From positions 1-49,370 of the forward strand of contig JANWJD010000030.1 of the NCBI GenBank assembly GCA_025449555.1: a stretch of 49,370 nucleotides of DNA, in the 5' to 3' direction. Position numbers and translations under genes: made by a program. The notes under the pieces are model-generated. The model had not been told where the DNA came from, made no database searches, and was given only the letters and a program-made list of their open reading frames with translations. Numbering within the stretch: the stretch's first letter is position 1; every line of letters starts with the position of its first letter. The stretch is from Chloroflexota bacterium (GTDB lineage Bacteria; Chloroflexota; UBA5177). Of this stretch, positions 28,690 to 38,649 are shown piece after piece.

Positions 28690-28947
28690 ATGGCACTCGT
28701 GCGCTCGCTCGTGTTTTCAATCCTGGCATCGGTTCTTGCAACCTTGGTTGCGCGTCGCGTTCTGTCGGCTACCTCCGTGCCCGACCTCGATGGACGTGGG
28801 ACGGCGCTGGGCGATCGGGCCGTCGTGGTCGTGGTGCCGGTGTTCGTGGGCAATAGCAACAATCGAATTGGCTGGATCAAAGAAGAGCATCATCACCATC
28901 GCGGCCGACCACGCTTCGGTAGCCGGCATCACCTCAAGAGGCGATGA
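28690..28947 (+). CDS. Small hypothetical protein with N-terminal hydrophobic segment and His/Arg-rich tail
   Basis: MALVRSLVFSILASVLATLVARRVLSA...IKEEHHHHRGRPRFGSRHHLKRR; GGAGG upstream of ATG. Confidence 0.4.
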   Translation: MALVRSLVFSILASVLATLVARRVLSATSVPDLDGRGTALGDRAVVVVVPVFVGNSNNRIGWIKEEHHHHRGRPRFGSRHHLKRR

Positions 28948-28967
28948 GGTTGCCGGTAGATCCGGCC

Positions 28968-30695
28968 CTATTCGACGGCCAGCGTGGTCGAAGCCTGAAC
29001 CTTTTTCCCGTGCAGCCGCACGACGGCGAGAACCCGAACCGATTGAGTGCGATGTGCGGACGGCAGCAGCTTGAAGTGCAGCTTGACCCAGCCGAGTTTG
29101 CCGGTCGTGCCGCGCAATCGCTTCTCCTTTCCATTCGTGGCTCTCAGCGTCACTGAGACCGCCGTATGAGCCCTGGTATGTACCAGGATCGCTCCCTTGC
29201 CGCCTGCGGGCAGGATGCGAGGTTGCGCGACCACATCGATCTCTCCGTATCCGATCGTGTACTGGACGGACATCGTGGCGCTGCCAGACGCTGTCGTCGC
29301 GGTGACTTCCACCCTGGCTGTGAGACTTCGGCGGGTTAATTTGCTGTCTGCTTGTACGAACACAAATTGCGAATGACCTGTTGGATCAGACGTGGCATGC
29401 CCTTGCATCACTTCGCCATCCGGAAAGATCACGCGAATCTGAATAGACGTTGCCGGCACAAGATTGCCGATCGAGATGCGCTGCGCCGCACCTGGCTTCA
29501 CAACTCCTGAGAGCGAGATCAGCGCCGGCACGGGAGGGTGCGTTGGTACGGGCATGGAGGTGGCGGTGGAGGTGGGTAACGGGGTCGAAGTGGCAGTCGA
29601 GGTTGGCGTTGCCGTAGCCACCGGTTGAGGGGTAGACGTTGCCGTTGGCTCGGGTGTATCGGTCGCAAGCGGGGGCGTGGTTTGGACGTTTCCGGCTGCG
29701 GCCGAACTTTGCAGTGTCACTGACCCATCGCCGACGTAGCCCAGGGTCGCGGGAATCCCGCTGTCGCTGCTGGTGCCGTATCCCGCGGCGCGCAAGGTCG
29801 AAATCGCGGCCGAAACGCTCTGGCCGGTGCCCATCACATTGAAGAATGCAGCCGCCGACAGGTAATCGTCTTTGGCGGCTCCGTTCTGGTCCCAGCTCAC
29901 CAGTGCGGCGGCGCCCCGGCTGTGGAGTGCCTGCCAGAAGGTCGTCGATCGTAGCAGGGCGCATCCGTTCAGAAACAGCAGGGAGCCGGCGGGAAAGTTT
30001 CCTTCGTGACGGGTAATAAACGCGCCGGTGATGCCGTAGTACTGTTGCGGGCTGCCGGCAACTCCCACCGCGATCACGCTGCCGTCGCTGAGATACGGCG
30101 CAACGGCTGGATCGCCGTTGACGGGCTCCCCACTTGCCACGATGCCATCCCCTGCCGCGCTGACGCCCGAGTGGGTATGCATATACACCACGTTAAAGCG
30201 GGAGAGCGTCGCTATCTGGGCGACCGTGACGCTGGTATCGTACTTCTGGTCCACCCCGAAACCGGCGGCCTGTAGCTGCTGCACTTCGATGTCGCCGGCA
30301 TGTGGACCGAGGCCCAGCTCGGCTGCGAACGGCTCCCAGACAGCGGCCTGTGCAGCGGGTGCGGCACTGGGTGCACCGGGCCGAAGCAGCGGCCGGAGTC
30401 CGGGCACGGCCACGTCCCGCTGCGACCTCCCCAGAATCGCGGCTCGGGGTCCGTCACGGAAGTGGATGGAGATCGTCTGGCGATCCCGGCCCACGGCCGC
30501 GGACGAGACCGCACGCTGGGAACGCAACCAGCGAACGACGGACACGGGCGAAAGGAGCCCTGACCGAACCGATGCCCTGGCCAGGATCTGCGTGTCGCTG
30601 TGCCCCGAGGCGGCGGCCACGGAATCGTGGGAATGTGCAAACGACAGGCAAACCGCCGCGATCATCGCCACTATGGCAGTAATCTTCATTGACAT
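28968..30695 (-). CDS. Secreted caspase-like-fold (CHAT/C25-like) protein with Thr/Pro linker and C-terminal Ig-like region
   Basis: Signal peptide; VVYMHTHSGV (His) and SLLFLNGCALL (Cys); PEPTATSTPQPVATATPTSTATSTPLPTSTATSMPVPTHPPVP linker; beta-rich C-terminus. Confidence 0.7.
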   Translation of the reverse strand: MSMKITAIVAMIAAVCLSFAHSHDSVAAASGHSDTQILARASVRSGLLSPVSVVRWLRSQRAVSSAAVGRDRQTISIHFRDGPRAAILGRSQRDVAVPGLRPLLRPGAPSAAPAAQAAVWEPFAAELGLGPHAGDIEVQQLQAAGFGVDQKYDTSVTVAQIATLSRFNVVYMHTHSGVSAAGDGIVASGEPVNGDPAVAPYLSDGSVIAVGVAGSPQQYYGITGAFITRHEGNFPAGSLLFLNGCALLRSTTFWQALHSRGAAALVSWDQNGAAKDDYLSAAAFFNVMGTGQSVSAAISTLRAAGYGTSSDSGIPATLGYVGDGSVTLQSSAAAGNVQTTPPLATDTPEPTATSTPQPVATATPTSTATSTPLPTSTATSMPVPTHPPVPALISLSGVVKPGAAQRISIGNLVPATSIQIRVIFPDGEVMQGHATSDPTGHSQFVFVQADSKLTRRSLTARVEVTATTASGSATMSVQYTIGYGEIDVVAQPRILPAGGKGAILVHTRAHTAVSVTLRATNGKEKRLRGTTGKLGWVKLHFKLLPSAHRTQSVRVLAVVRLHGKKVQASTTLAVE

Positions 30696-30816
30696 GTCTC
30701 ATTCTAGGATGACTCGGTTGCTGGCCGGACGACTGTATAACGTCGCGTCCAGCGGCGATGTGACGCCGCCGCACCGGCCGAACCTGGTCCAAGTCATTCT
30801 GGTATCCTGCCACCAT

Positions 30817-31629
30817 ATGGCCTCACGATCGACTGAGACGAGAACGCGGGCTCGTCACACCTGGGTCCAGCCGGCGCGACCGCACACCAAGCAGCGGCGA
30901 TATCGTCGCCTACGACGCTTCATCAGCGTCGTTGTGGTGTTGGCACTGCTACTGCTCGCCTGCTGGATCTACGTGCTGCATGTCTACGCGCCAGGCTTGC
31001 GAACCGAGGTGCGCGCGATACCGACGCTGGTGAAGGCGGAAGTCGTGGCCAATGGTGGCACTTACGTGACCGAGAGCCAGATTTCTCCGAATTTACTGCA
31101 CGCGATCGTGGCCATTGAAGACTGGCGCTTCTACTATCACCCGGGGATCGATCCGCTCGGCATCGCACGAGCCTTATGGATCAATACCAAACACGAACAC
31201 ATCGATCAAGGCGGAAGCACGCTGGAAGAGCAGTTAGCAAAGCGAGCGATCGTGCACGACGACAGCACGATTCGGGCGAAGCTGCGCACGATGGCGTTGG
31301 CTTGGGCCATCGACCAGGAATTCACCAAGTCGAAAATTCTTGAGGAATACCTCAATGCGGCGTACTTCGGGCAGGGCGCCTACGGCGCGGCCGCCGCTGC
31401 TCGGGTGTATTTCGGCACCGACGTCGCCCATCTGACGATTCCCGAGGCTGCGTTTCTGGCCGCTCTGCCCCAGGCCCCGTCCATATACGGAGACCACCCC
31501 AACGCACCGGTCGTGGTCGCACGCAAGAACACCGTTCTGAGCGACATGGCCAAGTACGGGTACATTTCCGCCACCCAGGCCGCGGCTGCTCAGAGTACCC
31601 ACCTGACTTTTGCCCTGCCGAACCCGTGA
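30817..31629 (+). CDS. Monofunctional peptidoglycan glycosyltransferase (GT51)
   Basis: TM anchor; LLHAIVAIEDWRFYYHPGIDPLGIARAL...GGSTLEEQLAKRAIV...LEEYLNAAYFGQGAYGAAAAARVYFG...AAFLAALPQAP; no transpeptidase domain. Confidence 0.88.
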   Translation: MASRSTETRTRARHTWVQPARPHTKQRRYRRLRRFISVVVVLALLLLACWIYVLHVYAPGLRTEVRAIPTLVKAEVVANGGTYVTESQISPNLLHAIVAIEDWRFYYHPGIDPLGIARALWINTKHEHIDQGGSTLEEQLAKRAIVHDDSTIRAKLRTMALAWAIDQEFTKSKILEEYLNAAYFGQGAYGAAAAARVYFGTDVAHLTIPEAAFLAALPQAPSIYGDHPNAPVVVARKNTVLSDMAKYGYISATQAAAAQSTHLTFALPNP

Positions 31630-31744
31630 ATTCGTCGCAGCGCGCAGCCGCGCAATAGGTAAGCACCACGCGAGTGCCCTATAGTTGCCTAAGCCCTGGA
31701 ACAAAGTTTGCAACCGAGCATGGAAATCAAAGGAGACCGTCAAA

Positions 31745-32050
31745 ATGGAAAGCGAGAAGGTTGATCGGCTCTCCGCACTCAGCGCCCTGCAAATTGCAGG
31801 ACTGGCTATTGCGGGTAGCACCCTGATTGCCGTTGCCACGTTGATCGGATTGCGGCGACTTGGTTTGGTGAGAAGTTTACCGCAGGAGAACGCAGGGACT
31901 GGAGAGCCGCAGCCGGCAGTTCCGGTCGCGACGTCGGCCTCGATTCCCAAGCACTTTAGTGAGAATGTCGTGGTACCCGGCATCACGTACACCGGGGCCG
32001 ATGTTCGGCGGCAGGATGAACAGGACGGTCGCAGCCCGGAAGGCGTCTAA
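31745..32050 (+). CDS. Small single-TM hypothetical protein
   Basis: MESEKVDRLSALSALQIAGLAIAGSTLIAVATLIGLRRLGLV; AAGGAG upstream of ATG 31745. Confidence 0.6.
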   Translation: MESEKVDRLSALSALQIAGLAIAGSTLIAVATLIGLRRLGLVRSLPQENAGTGEPQPAVPVATSASIPKHFSENVVVPGITYTGADVRRQDEQDGRSPEGV

Positions 32051-32054
32051 ATCG

Positions 32055-33161
32055 CTACACATTGAAGCGGAAGTAGACAACGTCGCCTTCCTGCATCACG
32101 TAATCCTTACCCTCCACTCGGGTGAAGCCGAGTTCTTTCGCTTTCGCCTCGCTCCCCGCCGCCACCAATTTGTCGAACGGGGTGGTTTCGACTCTGATGA
32201 AGCCGCGTTCGATATCGGAGTGGATCACACCGGCCGCCTCCGGCGCCTTTGCGCCCTTGCGGACCGTCCACGCTCTCACCTCCGGCGTCCCGGCGGTTAA
32301 GAAGGTCAACACGCCGAGCTCGCGATACGCTGCCTTGATGAATCGAGACAGACCGGTATCAGCGACTCCGATGCTTGCCAGATACTCCATGGCATCTTCC
32401 GGTTCCAGCTCCGCGAGCTCCGATTCCAGCAAGGCGCTCACCACCGCAACTTCGGCTTCGTACTGCTGCGCTGCCGATTCGATGGAAGCGATCACTTGGC
32501 GAATACCGGTGGAATCCTCGGCTGCCGGGTTGTACAGGATCGACAGATCCTCTTCCGAGACATTGGCGACGATGATGAACGGTTTGAGTGTGGTCAGAGC
32601 GAGGTCCTTGAGACTCTGCAATTCCGTATCAGACAGCTCGACGCTGCGAGCGGAACGTCCGGCATCGAGCGCTTCCCGCAGCGCCAGCAGAGCCTGCTCC
32701 TCGCGCTGGGCCAGCGGATCGCGCGACCGTGCCGCCTTCGAGGTACGTTCGAGTCGCTTGTCGACCCGTGCCAGGTCCGAGAGCTGTAATTCGAGGATGA
32801 TCCCTTCCAGATCGCTCAGTGGTTGCGCTTTGTCGGGACCAAACCCAATGTCGGGGCGATCGTACAGGCGCAATACGATGGCCAAGGAATTTACCGGCTG
32901 TAACTGCCCCAGGAACTGACCACCCAGTCCGCCGTCTTTCGAACCCCCCTTGACGAGCCCGGCCACATCCACCATCTGGACTCCGGTCGGAACGACTCTC
33001 TTGGGTTTATACATCTGGGCCAGCGTATCGAGACGTTCGTCCGGGACCGGCAGTGTCGCCGTGGTGGACCGGCCGCTGATTGTGCTCTTTCGGGTCAAGG
33101 CGTTGAACAGCAGGGTTTTTCCTACATCCGGAAGCCCCACGATGCCTACACTTATGTTCAT
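32055..33161 (-). CDS. ychF: YchF/OLA1 family GTP/ATP-binding protein
   Basis: VGIVGLPDVGKTLLFNALTRK, VDVAGLVKGGSKDGGLGGQFL, C-term GKDYVMQEGDVVYFRFNV. Confidence 0.93.
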   Translation of the reverse strand: MNISVGIVGLPDVGKTLLFNALTRKSTISGRSTTATLPVPDERLDTLAQMYKPKRVVPTGVQMVDVAGLVKGGSKDGGLGGQFLGQLQPVNSLAIVLRLYDRPDIGFGPDKAQPLSDLEGIILELQLSDLARVDKRLERTSKAARSRDPLAQREEQALLALREALDAGRSARSVELSDTELQSLKDLALTTLKPFIIVANVSEEDLSILYNPAAEDSTGIRQVIASIESAAQQYEAEVAVVSALLESELAELEPEDAMEYLASIGVADTGLSRFIKAAYRELGVLTFLTAGTPEVRAWTVRKGAKAPEAAGVIHSDIERGFIRVETTPFDKLVAAGSEAKAKELGFTRVEGKDYVMQEGDVVYFRFNV

Positions 33162-33321
33162 TCTGATTCACCCCGCTTACAGTATCGGTCACTTCGCCAC
33201 TCGACCAGATTCTGCGGCGTACGGAGCAGAGTCTCGGAAAGTCAAGCAAATCCGGCGCGCACCCACCACACGGATTCCGTGGTACCGTCGGGATAGGTCA
33301 CTCCAGGAAGGAGCGCTTCCC

Positions 33322-35277
33322 GTGTCGATTGAGACGACGCCTGACATCATCTGGCAACCGGGCCAGCGGTACCTCGACCAGAGCCGAGTGCTCCGTCTCA
33401 TGCGCCACCACGGAATTGAGCGGTACGAAACATTCTATGCGCGGTCGATCGACGATCCCGAATGGTTCTGGGAAACGGTGGTCAAGGAGGAGCTCGAGCT
33501 CGAATGGTTTCGACCGTACGAGCGGGTGCTCGACACGTCCCGGGGACCCGCATGGCCCCAGTGGTTCACCGGCGGCAGGTTCAATTACGTAGCCAATGCG
33601 GTGGACCGGCATGCCGAAGGGGCGCGTGGCACCCACATGGCAGTTACCTGGGAGGGAGAAGAGGGGGCCGTACGTGGCCTCACCTATCGAGAACTCCAGT
33701 ACGAGGTGAACCGCCTCGCCGCCGGCCTGCGTGAACTGGGCATCCAAAAGGGTGATCGGGTAGGCATCTTCATGCCGATGGTGCTCGAAACCGTGGTGGC
33801 AACACTCGCGTGCTCCAAGATCGGTGCGATTTACATTCCAACCTTTTCGGGGTACGGATCGGAAGCGGTGGCGCTCCGGCTGCGGGATGCCGAAGCGAAG
33901 TTGTTGATTACGGCTGACGCTTTCTACCGACGCGGCAGAAAGATCGAGATGAAAGCGACCGCCGACCGCGCCGCGGAGCTCGCGCCGTCCATCGAACGTG
34001 TCCTGGTGTGCACGCGCGTGGCTGGGGAGATGCCCTGGACTGAGGGCCGGGATGTCCACTGGTCCGAGTTAGTAGAGCGGCAGGCCGGTGATCTGGCGAC
34101 GGAGCAAACCGAAGCCGACGATCCGTTCATGATCATCTACACGTCCGGGACCACCGGGCGTCCCAAAGGCACGTTCCATATCCATACAGGGTTCCCGATC
34201 AAGGCCGCGCAGGACATGGCACATTGTTTCGATGTCCACGACAGCGACACACTCTTCTGGCTCACCGATCTTGGCTGGATGATGGGGCCGTGGGCGATCA
34301 TGGGAACGCTCATGCTGGGCGCCACCTTATTCCTGTACGACGGAACCCCCGACTATCCGGAGCCGGATCGGATCTGGCGGATGGTCGACCGGCATCGCCT
34401 GTCGGTGCTCGGCATATCACCCACCGTGATTCGCGCCTTGATGCCGCACGGCGAACAGTGGCCCCACAATCATGACCTCTCGTCACTGCGTGTCCTGGGC
34501 GGATCCGGCGAGCCATGGAACCCGGGTCCCTGGATCTGGTACTTTCAGCAAATCGGCAATAGCACCTGCCCAATCATCAACTACTCCGGTGGAACCGAGA
34601 CCTCGGGCGGCATTCTCGGCTGCAATACCATACTGCCGCTGCGCCCTACATCGTTCTCGACGCCGGTACCGGGTATGGCGGCTGACGTCTTTGACGAACG
34701 TGGTGAGTCCGTGCGGGGCGTGGTGGGCGAACTCGTGGTGAGGAAGCCATGGGTCGGCATGACTCATGGGTTCTGGCAGGACGCGGAACGCTACGAAGCA
34801 ACCTATTGGTCCAGATTCCCCGGTACCTGGACTCACGGCGACTGGGCGCTGGTCGACCGGGACGGCTTCTGGTACATCCTGGGCCGTTCCGACGACACAT
34901 TGAAAGTCGCCGGCAAGCGCGTCGGTCCGGCGGAAGTTGAGTCGGCCGCGGTAAGCCACCCCGCCGTGCAGGAAGCAGCCGCTATCGGAGTTCCACACGA
35001 GGTCAAGGGCGAAACGGTCACGCTTTTTGTCATCCTGGGACGGGAACACGTTCCGAGTGAAGCCCTGCGGGAAGAAATTCGCCAGGAAGTGGGCCGACAC
35101 CTGGGCAAAGCGCTATTGCCGCAGGAGGTACGGTTCTGCACCGATTTCCCGCGGACGCGCAATGCAAAGATCCTACGACGGGTCATCCGAGCGCGCTATC
35201 TCAACCAGGACGATCTTGGTGACCTTTCCTCGCTGGAAAACCCATCAGCGCTCGAGGCTATAGCCGCTTCTACCTGA
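33322..35277 (+). CDS. Acetyl-CoA synthetase-like AMP-dependent acyl-CoA synthetase
   Basis: MIIYTSGTTGRPKGTFH, INYSGGTETSGGILG, SDDTLKVAGKRVGPAEVE; GTG 33322 preferred over the 775 aa ORF start. Confidence 0.92.
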   Translation: MSIETTPDIIWQPGQRYLDQSRVLRLMRHHGIERYETFYARSIDDPEWFWETVVKEELELEWFRPYERVLDTSRGPAWPQWFTGGRFNYVANAVDRHAEGARGTHMAVTWEGEEGAVRGLTYRELQYEVNRLAAGLRELGIQKGDRVGIFMPMVLETVVATLACSKIGAIYIPTFSGYGSEAVALRLRDAEAKLLITADAFYRRGRKIEMKATADRAAELAPSIERVLVCTRVAGEMPWTEGRDVHWSELVERQAGDLATEQTEADDPFMIIYTSGTTGRPKGTFHIHTGFPIKAAQDMAHCFDVHDSDTLFWLTDLGWMMGPWAIMGTLMLGATLFLYDGTPDYPEPDRIWRMVDRHRLSVLGISPTVIRALMPHGEQWPHNHDLSSLRVLGGSGEPWNPGPWIWYFQQIGNSTCPIINYSGGTETSGGILGCNTILPLRPTSFSTPVPGMAADVFDERGESVRGVVGELVVRKPWVGMTHGFWQDAERYEATYWSRFPGTWTHGDWALVDRDGFWYILGRSDDTLKVAGKRVGPAEVESAAVSHPAVQEAAAIGVPHEVKGETVTLFVILGREHVPSEALREEIRQEVGRHLGKALLPQEVRFCTDFPRTRNAKILRRVIRARYLNQDDLGDLSSLENPSALEAIAAST

Positions 35278-35337
35278 CTTCCTCGGCTTGAATCAGCCGA
35301 CGGCCCTGCCCGACGGAAACCTGGCCGAATATCGTGC

Positions 35338-36483
35338 TCACTCGTCGCGGAGCAAATCGTCGGCAATGATCATGCGCTGTATTTCGCTGGTTCCCTCATA
35401 GATGCGGACGATACGGGCATCCCGGTACATGCGTTCGATATCGAACTCCTTCATGTATCCCATGCCGCCGTGTACCTGCACCGCACGATCCACCACGCGA
35501 TTCAGCATTTCGCTGCAATAGACCTTCACCACCGCCGCCTCATGCGATGCCCGCTGACCGGAGTCAATCTTCCAGGCAGCGTGATAGGTCATCCAGCGTC
35601 CGGCGTGCACATCCACCTCGGAGTCGGCCAGCATCCATTGGATCGCCTGGTTGCTGGCAATCGGTCGCCCGAACTGCACGCGTTGCCGGCTCCATTGGAT
35701 CGACATAGTGAGGGCGGTCTGCGCCTGTCCCACACAGCTTGCCCCGAGCGCGATTCTGCCTCCGTCCAGGGTCTGCATGGCGACTCGAAAGCCACGCCCC
35801 TCCTCCCCGATGACATTCTCGGCGGGCACGCAGCACTCATCGAAAAAGATCTCGCTCGTCTTGGATCCGCGCAGCCCCATTTTTTCGTCGACTTTTCCGA
35901 TGGTCAGACCCGGTGTGTCGCGATCCACGACAAAGGCGGTTACCCCTTTCGAGCCTTGTTCCTTGTCTGTGACCGCAAAAACCGTGTAGAGATCCGCCAT
36001 CGGACCATTGCTGACCCAGAGCTTCGATCCGTTCAGGACGTAGTGGTCTCCGTCGCGGCGGGCAGTCGTCTGAATGTGGGCCGCATCAGATCCGGCGTTC
36101 GGCTCGGTCAGCGCAAAGGCTCCCAGCTTCTCACCTGTCGCCATGGCGGGAAGGTAGCGTTGCTTCAAGTGGTCGGAACCGGCCAACGCGATGGCCGCGC
36201 CGCTCAAACTGCAGTGGCCCCCGATGATGTTGGAATATGCAGCGTTGACAGCTCCCAGCTCTTCCATGGCCACACAGTAGCCGAGTTCACCGAAGCCCCC
36301 GCCACCGTACTCTTCGGCGAACGGAATCGCGAACAACCCGAGATCCTTCATTTCCTGCAAGACTTCGGATGGAACGGCGTCATCATGTTCCACCTGCATG
36401 GTGAGCGGCGCCAGACGATCGCGCACGAACTCGCGCACCGTCGATTGCAGCAATTTCACATCGTCGGGAACGGAAAAATCCAA
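35338..36483 (-). CDS. Acyl-CoA dehydrogenase
   Basis: AFALTEPNAGSDAAHIQTTARRDGDHYVLNGSKLWVSNG...VQVHGGMGYMKEFDIERMYRDARIVRIYEGTSEIQR. Confidence 0.95.
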   Translation of the reverse strand: MDFSVPDDVKLLQSTVREFVRDRLAPLTMQVEHDDAVPSEVLQEMKDLGLFAIPFAEEYGGGGFGELGYCVAMEELGAVNAAYSNIIGGHCSLSGAAIALAGSDHLKQRYLPAMATGEKLGAFALTEPNAGSDAAHIQTTARRDGDHYVLNGSKLWVSNGPMADLYTVFAVTDKEQGSKGVTAFVVDRDTPGLTIGKVDEKMGLRGSKTSEIFFDECCVPAENVIGEEGRGFRVAMQTLDGGRIALGASCVGQAQTALTMSIQWSRQRVQFGRPIASNQAIQWMLADSEVDVHAGRWMTYHAAWKIDSGQRASHEAAVVKVYCSEMLNRVVDRAVQVHGGMGYMKEFDIERMYRDARIVRIYEGTSEIQRMIIADDLLRDE

Positions 36484-36551
36484 CGTCTGTCTCCCGTCAA
36501 ACTGAGGTTACGCCCCTCAGCTCAGCACCAGGTGCGTTCCAACCCCTGACT

Positions 36552-36965
36552 TTAGCCGAAAAAAGCGCTCCACCATTGATTCCAGGTGGCCGGTTGCGGG
36601 GGCGGGGGCGTCACCGGTGCTGGTCTGAAGTGCTCGACTACCGCCTGGGTCGGCGCCAGTTGTACGAGAGTTTCTCCCGGTTTCGTATACCCCAGGACAG
36701 AGCGGGCGATGTTCTCGACGTAGGCCGGCGATTGATAGCCACGGATGGCAGCCTGCGTATTCGTGCGGTCTCTCTCTAGCGCAAGATTCTGCTGCTGCAG
36801 CGCAACCTCCTGAGAGGTCAAGCTCTTAATCTGGTCGGTCTTCTGTACAAATTTGAAGGCAAAGAGGCCCATCAGAAGAATGAGCACCACATAGGCGGGG
36901 CGAAATCTGAAGCGCTTTCGGCTCTCCGGAGCCTGCTTGTTCTTGCGTTGTGTTACAGTCGGCAT
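36552..36965 (-). CDS. Septum formation initiator family protein (FtsB/DivIC-like)
   Basis: Short cytoplasmic N-term, one TM, coiled coil, SPAYVENIARSVLGYTKPGETLVQL. Confidence 0.88.
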   Translation of the reverse strand: MPTVTQRKNKQAPESRKRFRFRPAYVVLILLMGLFAFKFVQKTDQIKSLTSQEVALQQQNLALERDRTNTQAAIRGYQSPAYVENIARSVLGYTKPGETLVQLAPTQAVVEHFRPAPVTPPPPQPATWNQWWSAFFG

Positions 36966-36971
36966 CGATCC

Positions 36972-37448
36972 TTACCTTCCCAGGAGCGCGAACACATGGT
37001 CGACCGCAGCTTGGGGCGTGTCCGCCTGCACCAAATCATCGGACTCTCCATCGGGCCGCGCGCAGCGCCAGGTGTGCAAGCCCACGACCGGCTTTCCAGT
37101 CTTGCGAGCAAGAGCAATCTCTGACAGAGTGCCCCACTCACCGGCGACGGCAATCACAGCCCCCGCGCTACTCACGATCAGACCGTTCCGCAACTGTCCC
37201 ATTCCAGTTGGAATGGCGACTTCGACCCACGCATTCGCCGCAGCCGGATCAGCCCCGGCCAGAATTCCGACGACCAATCCCCCGGCCGTGTGAGCGCCCC
37301 GGGAGGCTGCTTCCATCACGCCGGTCGATCCGCCAGTAATCAGGATGGCACCTCTCTCAGCGATTAATCTGCCGACTTCAGACGCCAGAGCGGCAGTGTC
37401 GGCATCACATTCTCCGGATCCAACGACCGCGACCGCGACTCGTGCCAC
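36972..37448 (-). CDS. TIGR00725/SLOG family protein
   Basis: VAVVGSG...LIAERGAILITGGSTGVMEAASRGAHTAGGLVVGILAG...GEWGTLSEIALARKTGKPVVGL. Confidence 0.85.
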   Translation of the reverse strand: MARVAVAVVGSGECDADTAALASEVGRLIAERGAILITGGSTGVMEAASRGAHTAGGLVVGILAGADPAAANAWVEVAIPTGMGQLRNGLIVSSAGAVIAVAGEWGTLSEIALARKTGKPVVGLHTWRCARPDGESDDLVQADTPQAAVDHVFALLGR

Positions 37449-37580
37449 GCCACGCCGCTCCTTCCGAGATATGGTGTTAGTGTACCGAGGGCCATTTCAC
37501 AGAAGCAATACATCTCGCGAGGAATGTGCCCGCATTCGACCGGCACCAGACACATTGCCCGGGCCACTGGCGAGCTGCAC

Positions 37581-38546
37581 ATGACCGTAACGCTGATTCA
37601 CGGCGACAACCAAATCGAAATAGACGACGCACTTCACACGATTCGCGCGCCCTTCAATGACGCGGACATCCTCACCTTTGACGGCGCGGTCGTGGGATTG
37701 GGTACCCTCTCGGAAGCCTGTTTGACGGCGGGTCTCTTCGATCCCGAACGCCTCGTGATCGTGCATGACCTTCAAGAGCGCCTGAAGGGCACCAAAAAAG
37801 ACGCGGGCGAAACGCAGGAGATTCAGAACATCCTGTCCGGCGTGGCTCCAACCACCACGCTGCTTTTGCTGTCAGCCGGAATGCCGGCAGACAACCCCCT
37901 GGTTTCGCTCGTACGAAAGGCGGGAGGCGAAGTGCGCACCCTCACGGTGCCACGCAAGAACGACCTGCCACGTTGGGTCATCGGCCGAGGCAAGCAGCAC
38001 GATGTGACGGTCGATCGCGATGCAGCCATATTGCTCACGGACCTCGTGGGTGCTGACACAGTGTCACTGGATACCGAGCTCGAGAAACTCGCGACCTTCG
38101 TGGGAGCGGAGGCGCGCATTACGGTGCCGGTGGTGGATTCGCTAGTCGGCGCTGTACCCCAGGATTCGATCTTCGCGCTGGTGGATGCGATCGCGACCGG
38201 AGATCACAAAAACGCATTTAGGCTCCTGCATGCCCAACTCGATTCTTCCTCGACCAACGCCGTCGAATTCGCGTTGTATCTGATTCGAATGCTGGCTCGA
38301 CAGGTGCGGATTCTCCTGCGCATCCGGTTGGGGCTGAGTGCGGGGAAGCCGCAAGGCGTCATCGCCTCGGAATTGCGACTCGCTCCGTACTACACCGAGC
38401 GGTATTTTCGGCAGGCGAAACGACTGTCCAATGACCGATTGAGAGATGCCTTTGAGACACTCGCCGCCCTGGAATACGCGCTCAAGCAAGGGAAAATGGA
38501 CGCATCCGCGGGTCTGGACCTGCTGGTGGCGGAACTCTGCGCGTGA
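37581..38546 (+). CDS. holA: DNA polymerase III delta subunit
   Basis: MTVTLIHGDNQIEIDDAL...LLLLSAGMPADNPLV...FALVDAIATGDHKNAFRLLHAQL...SELRLAPYYTERYFRQAKRLS; upstream of and convergent with rpsT. Confidence 0.85.
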   Translation: MTVTLIHGDNQIEIDDALHTIRAPFNDADILTFDGAVVGLGTLSEACLTAGLFDPERLVIVHDLQERLKGTKKDAGETQEIQNILSGVAPTTTLLLLSAGMPADNPLVSLVRKAGGEVRTLTVPRKNDLPRWVIGRGKQHDVTVDRDAAILLTDLVGADTVSLDTELEKLATFVGAEARITVPVVDSLVGAVPQDSIFALVDAIATGDHKNAFRLLHAQLDSSSTNAVEFALYLIRMLARQVRILLRIRLGLSAGKPQGVIASELRLAPYYTERYFRQAKRLSNDRLRDAFETLAALEYALKQGKMDASAGLDLLVAELCA

Positions 38547-38579
38547 GTGTGGTGGTCATGCTCGAGGGAGCTCAATGCG

Positions 38580-38609
38580 AAGACCCCAGCTCGGTTGAAC
38601 CGGGGTCTT
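38580..38609. terminator. Hairpin between convergent holA and rpsT
   Basis: aagacccc (38580-38587) / ggggtctt (38602-38609); no strong U-tract. Confidence 0.45.
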
Positions 38610-38649
38610 GAGCAATCCTACTCATGCGACCGCGAAGCGGCTCGCCTGG

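Noticed and set aside
30118-30816. N-terminal part of the 503-aa plus-strand ORF
   Set aside because: It runs antisense to the secreted caspase-like gene and lacks protein-like composition; the GT51 protein starts at ATG 30817
35470-36549. 359-aa plus-strand ORF
   Set aside because: Entirely antisense to the well-supported acyl-CoA dehydrogenase; a high-GC shadow ORF
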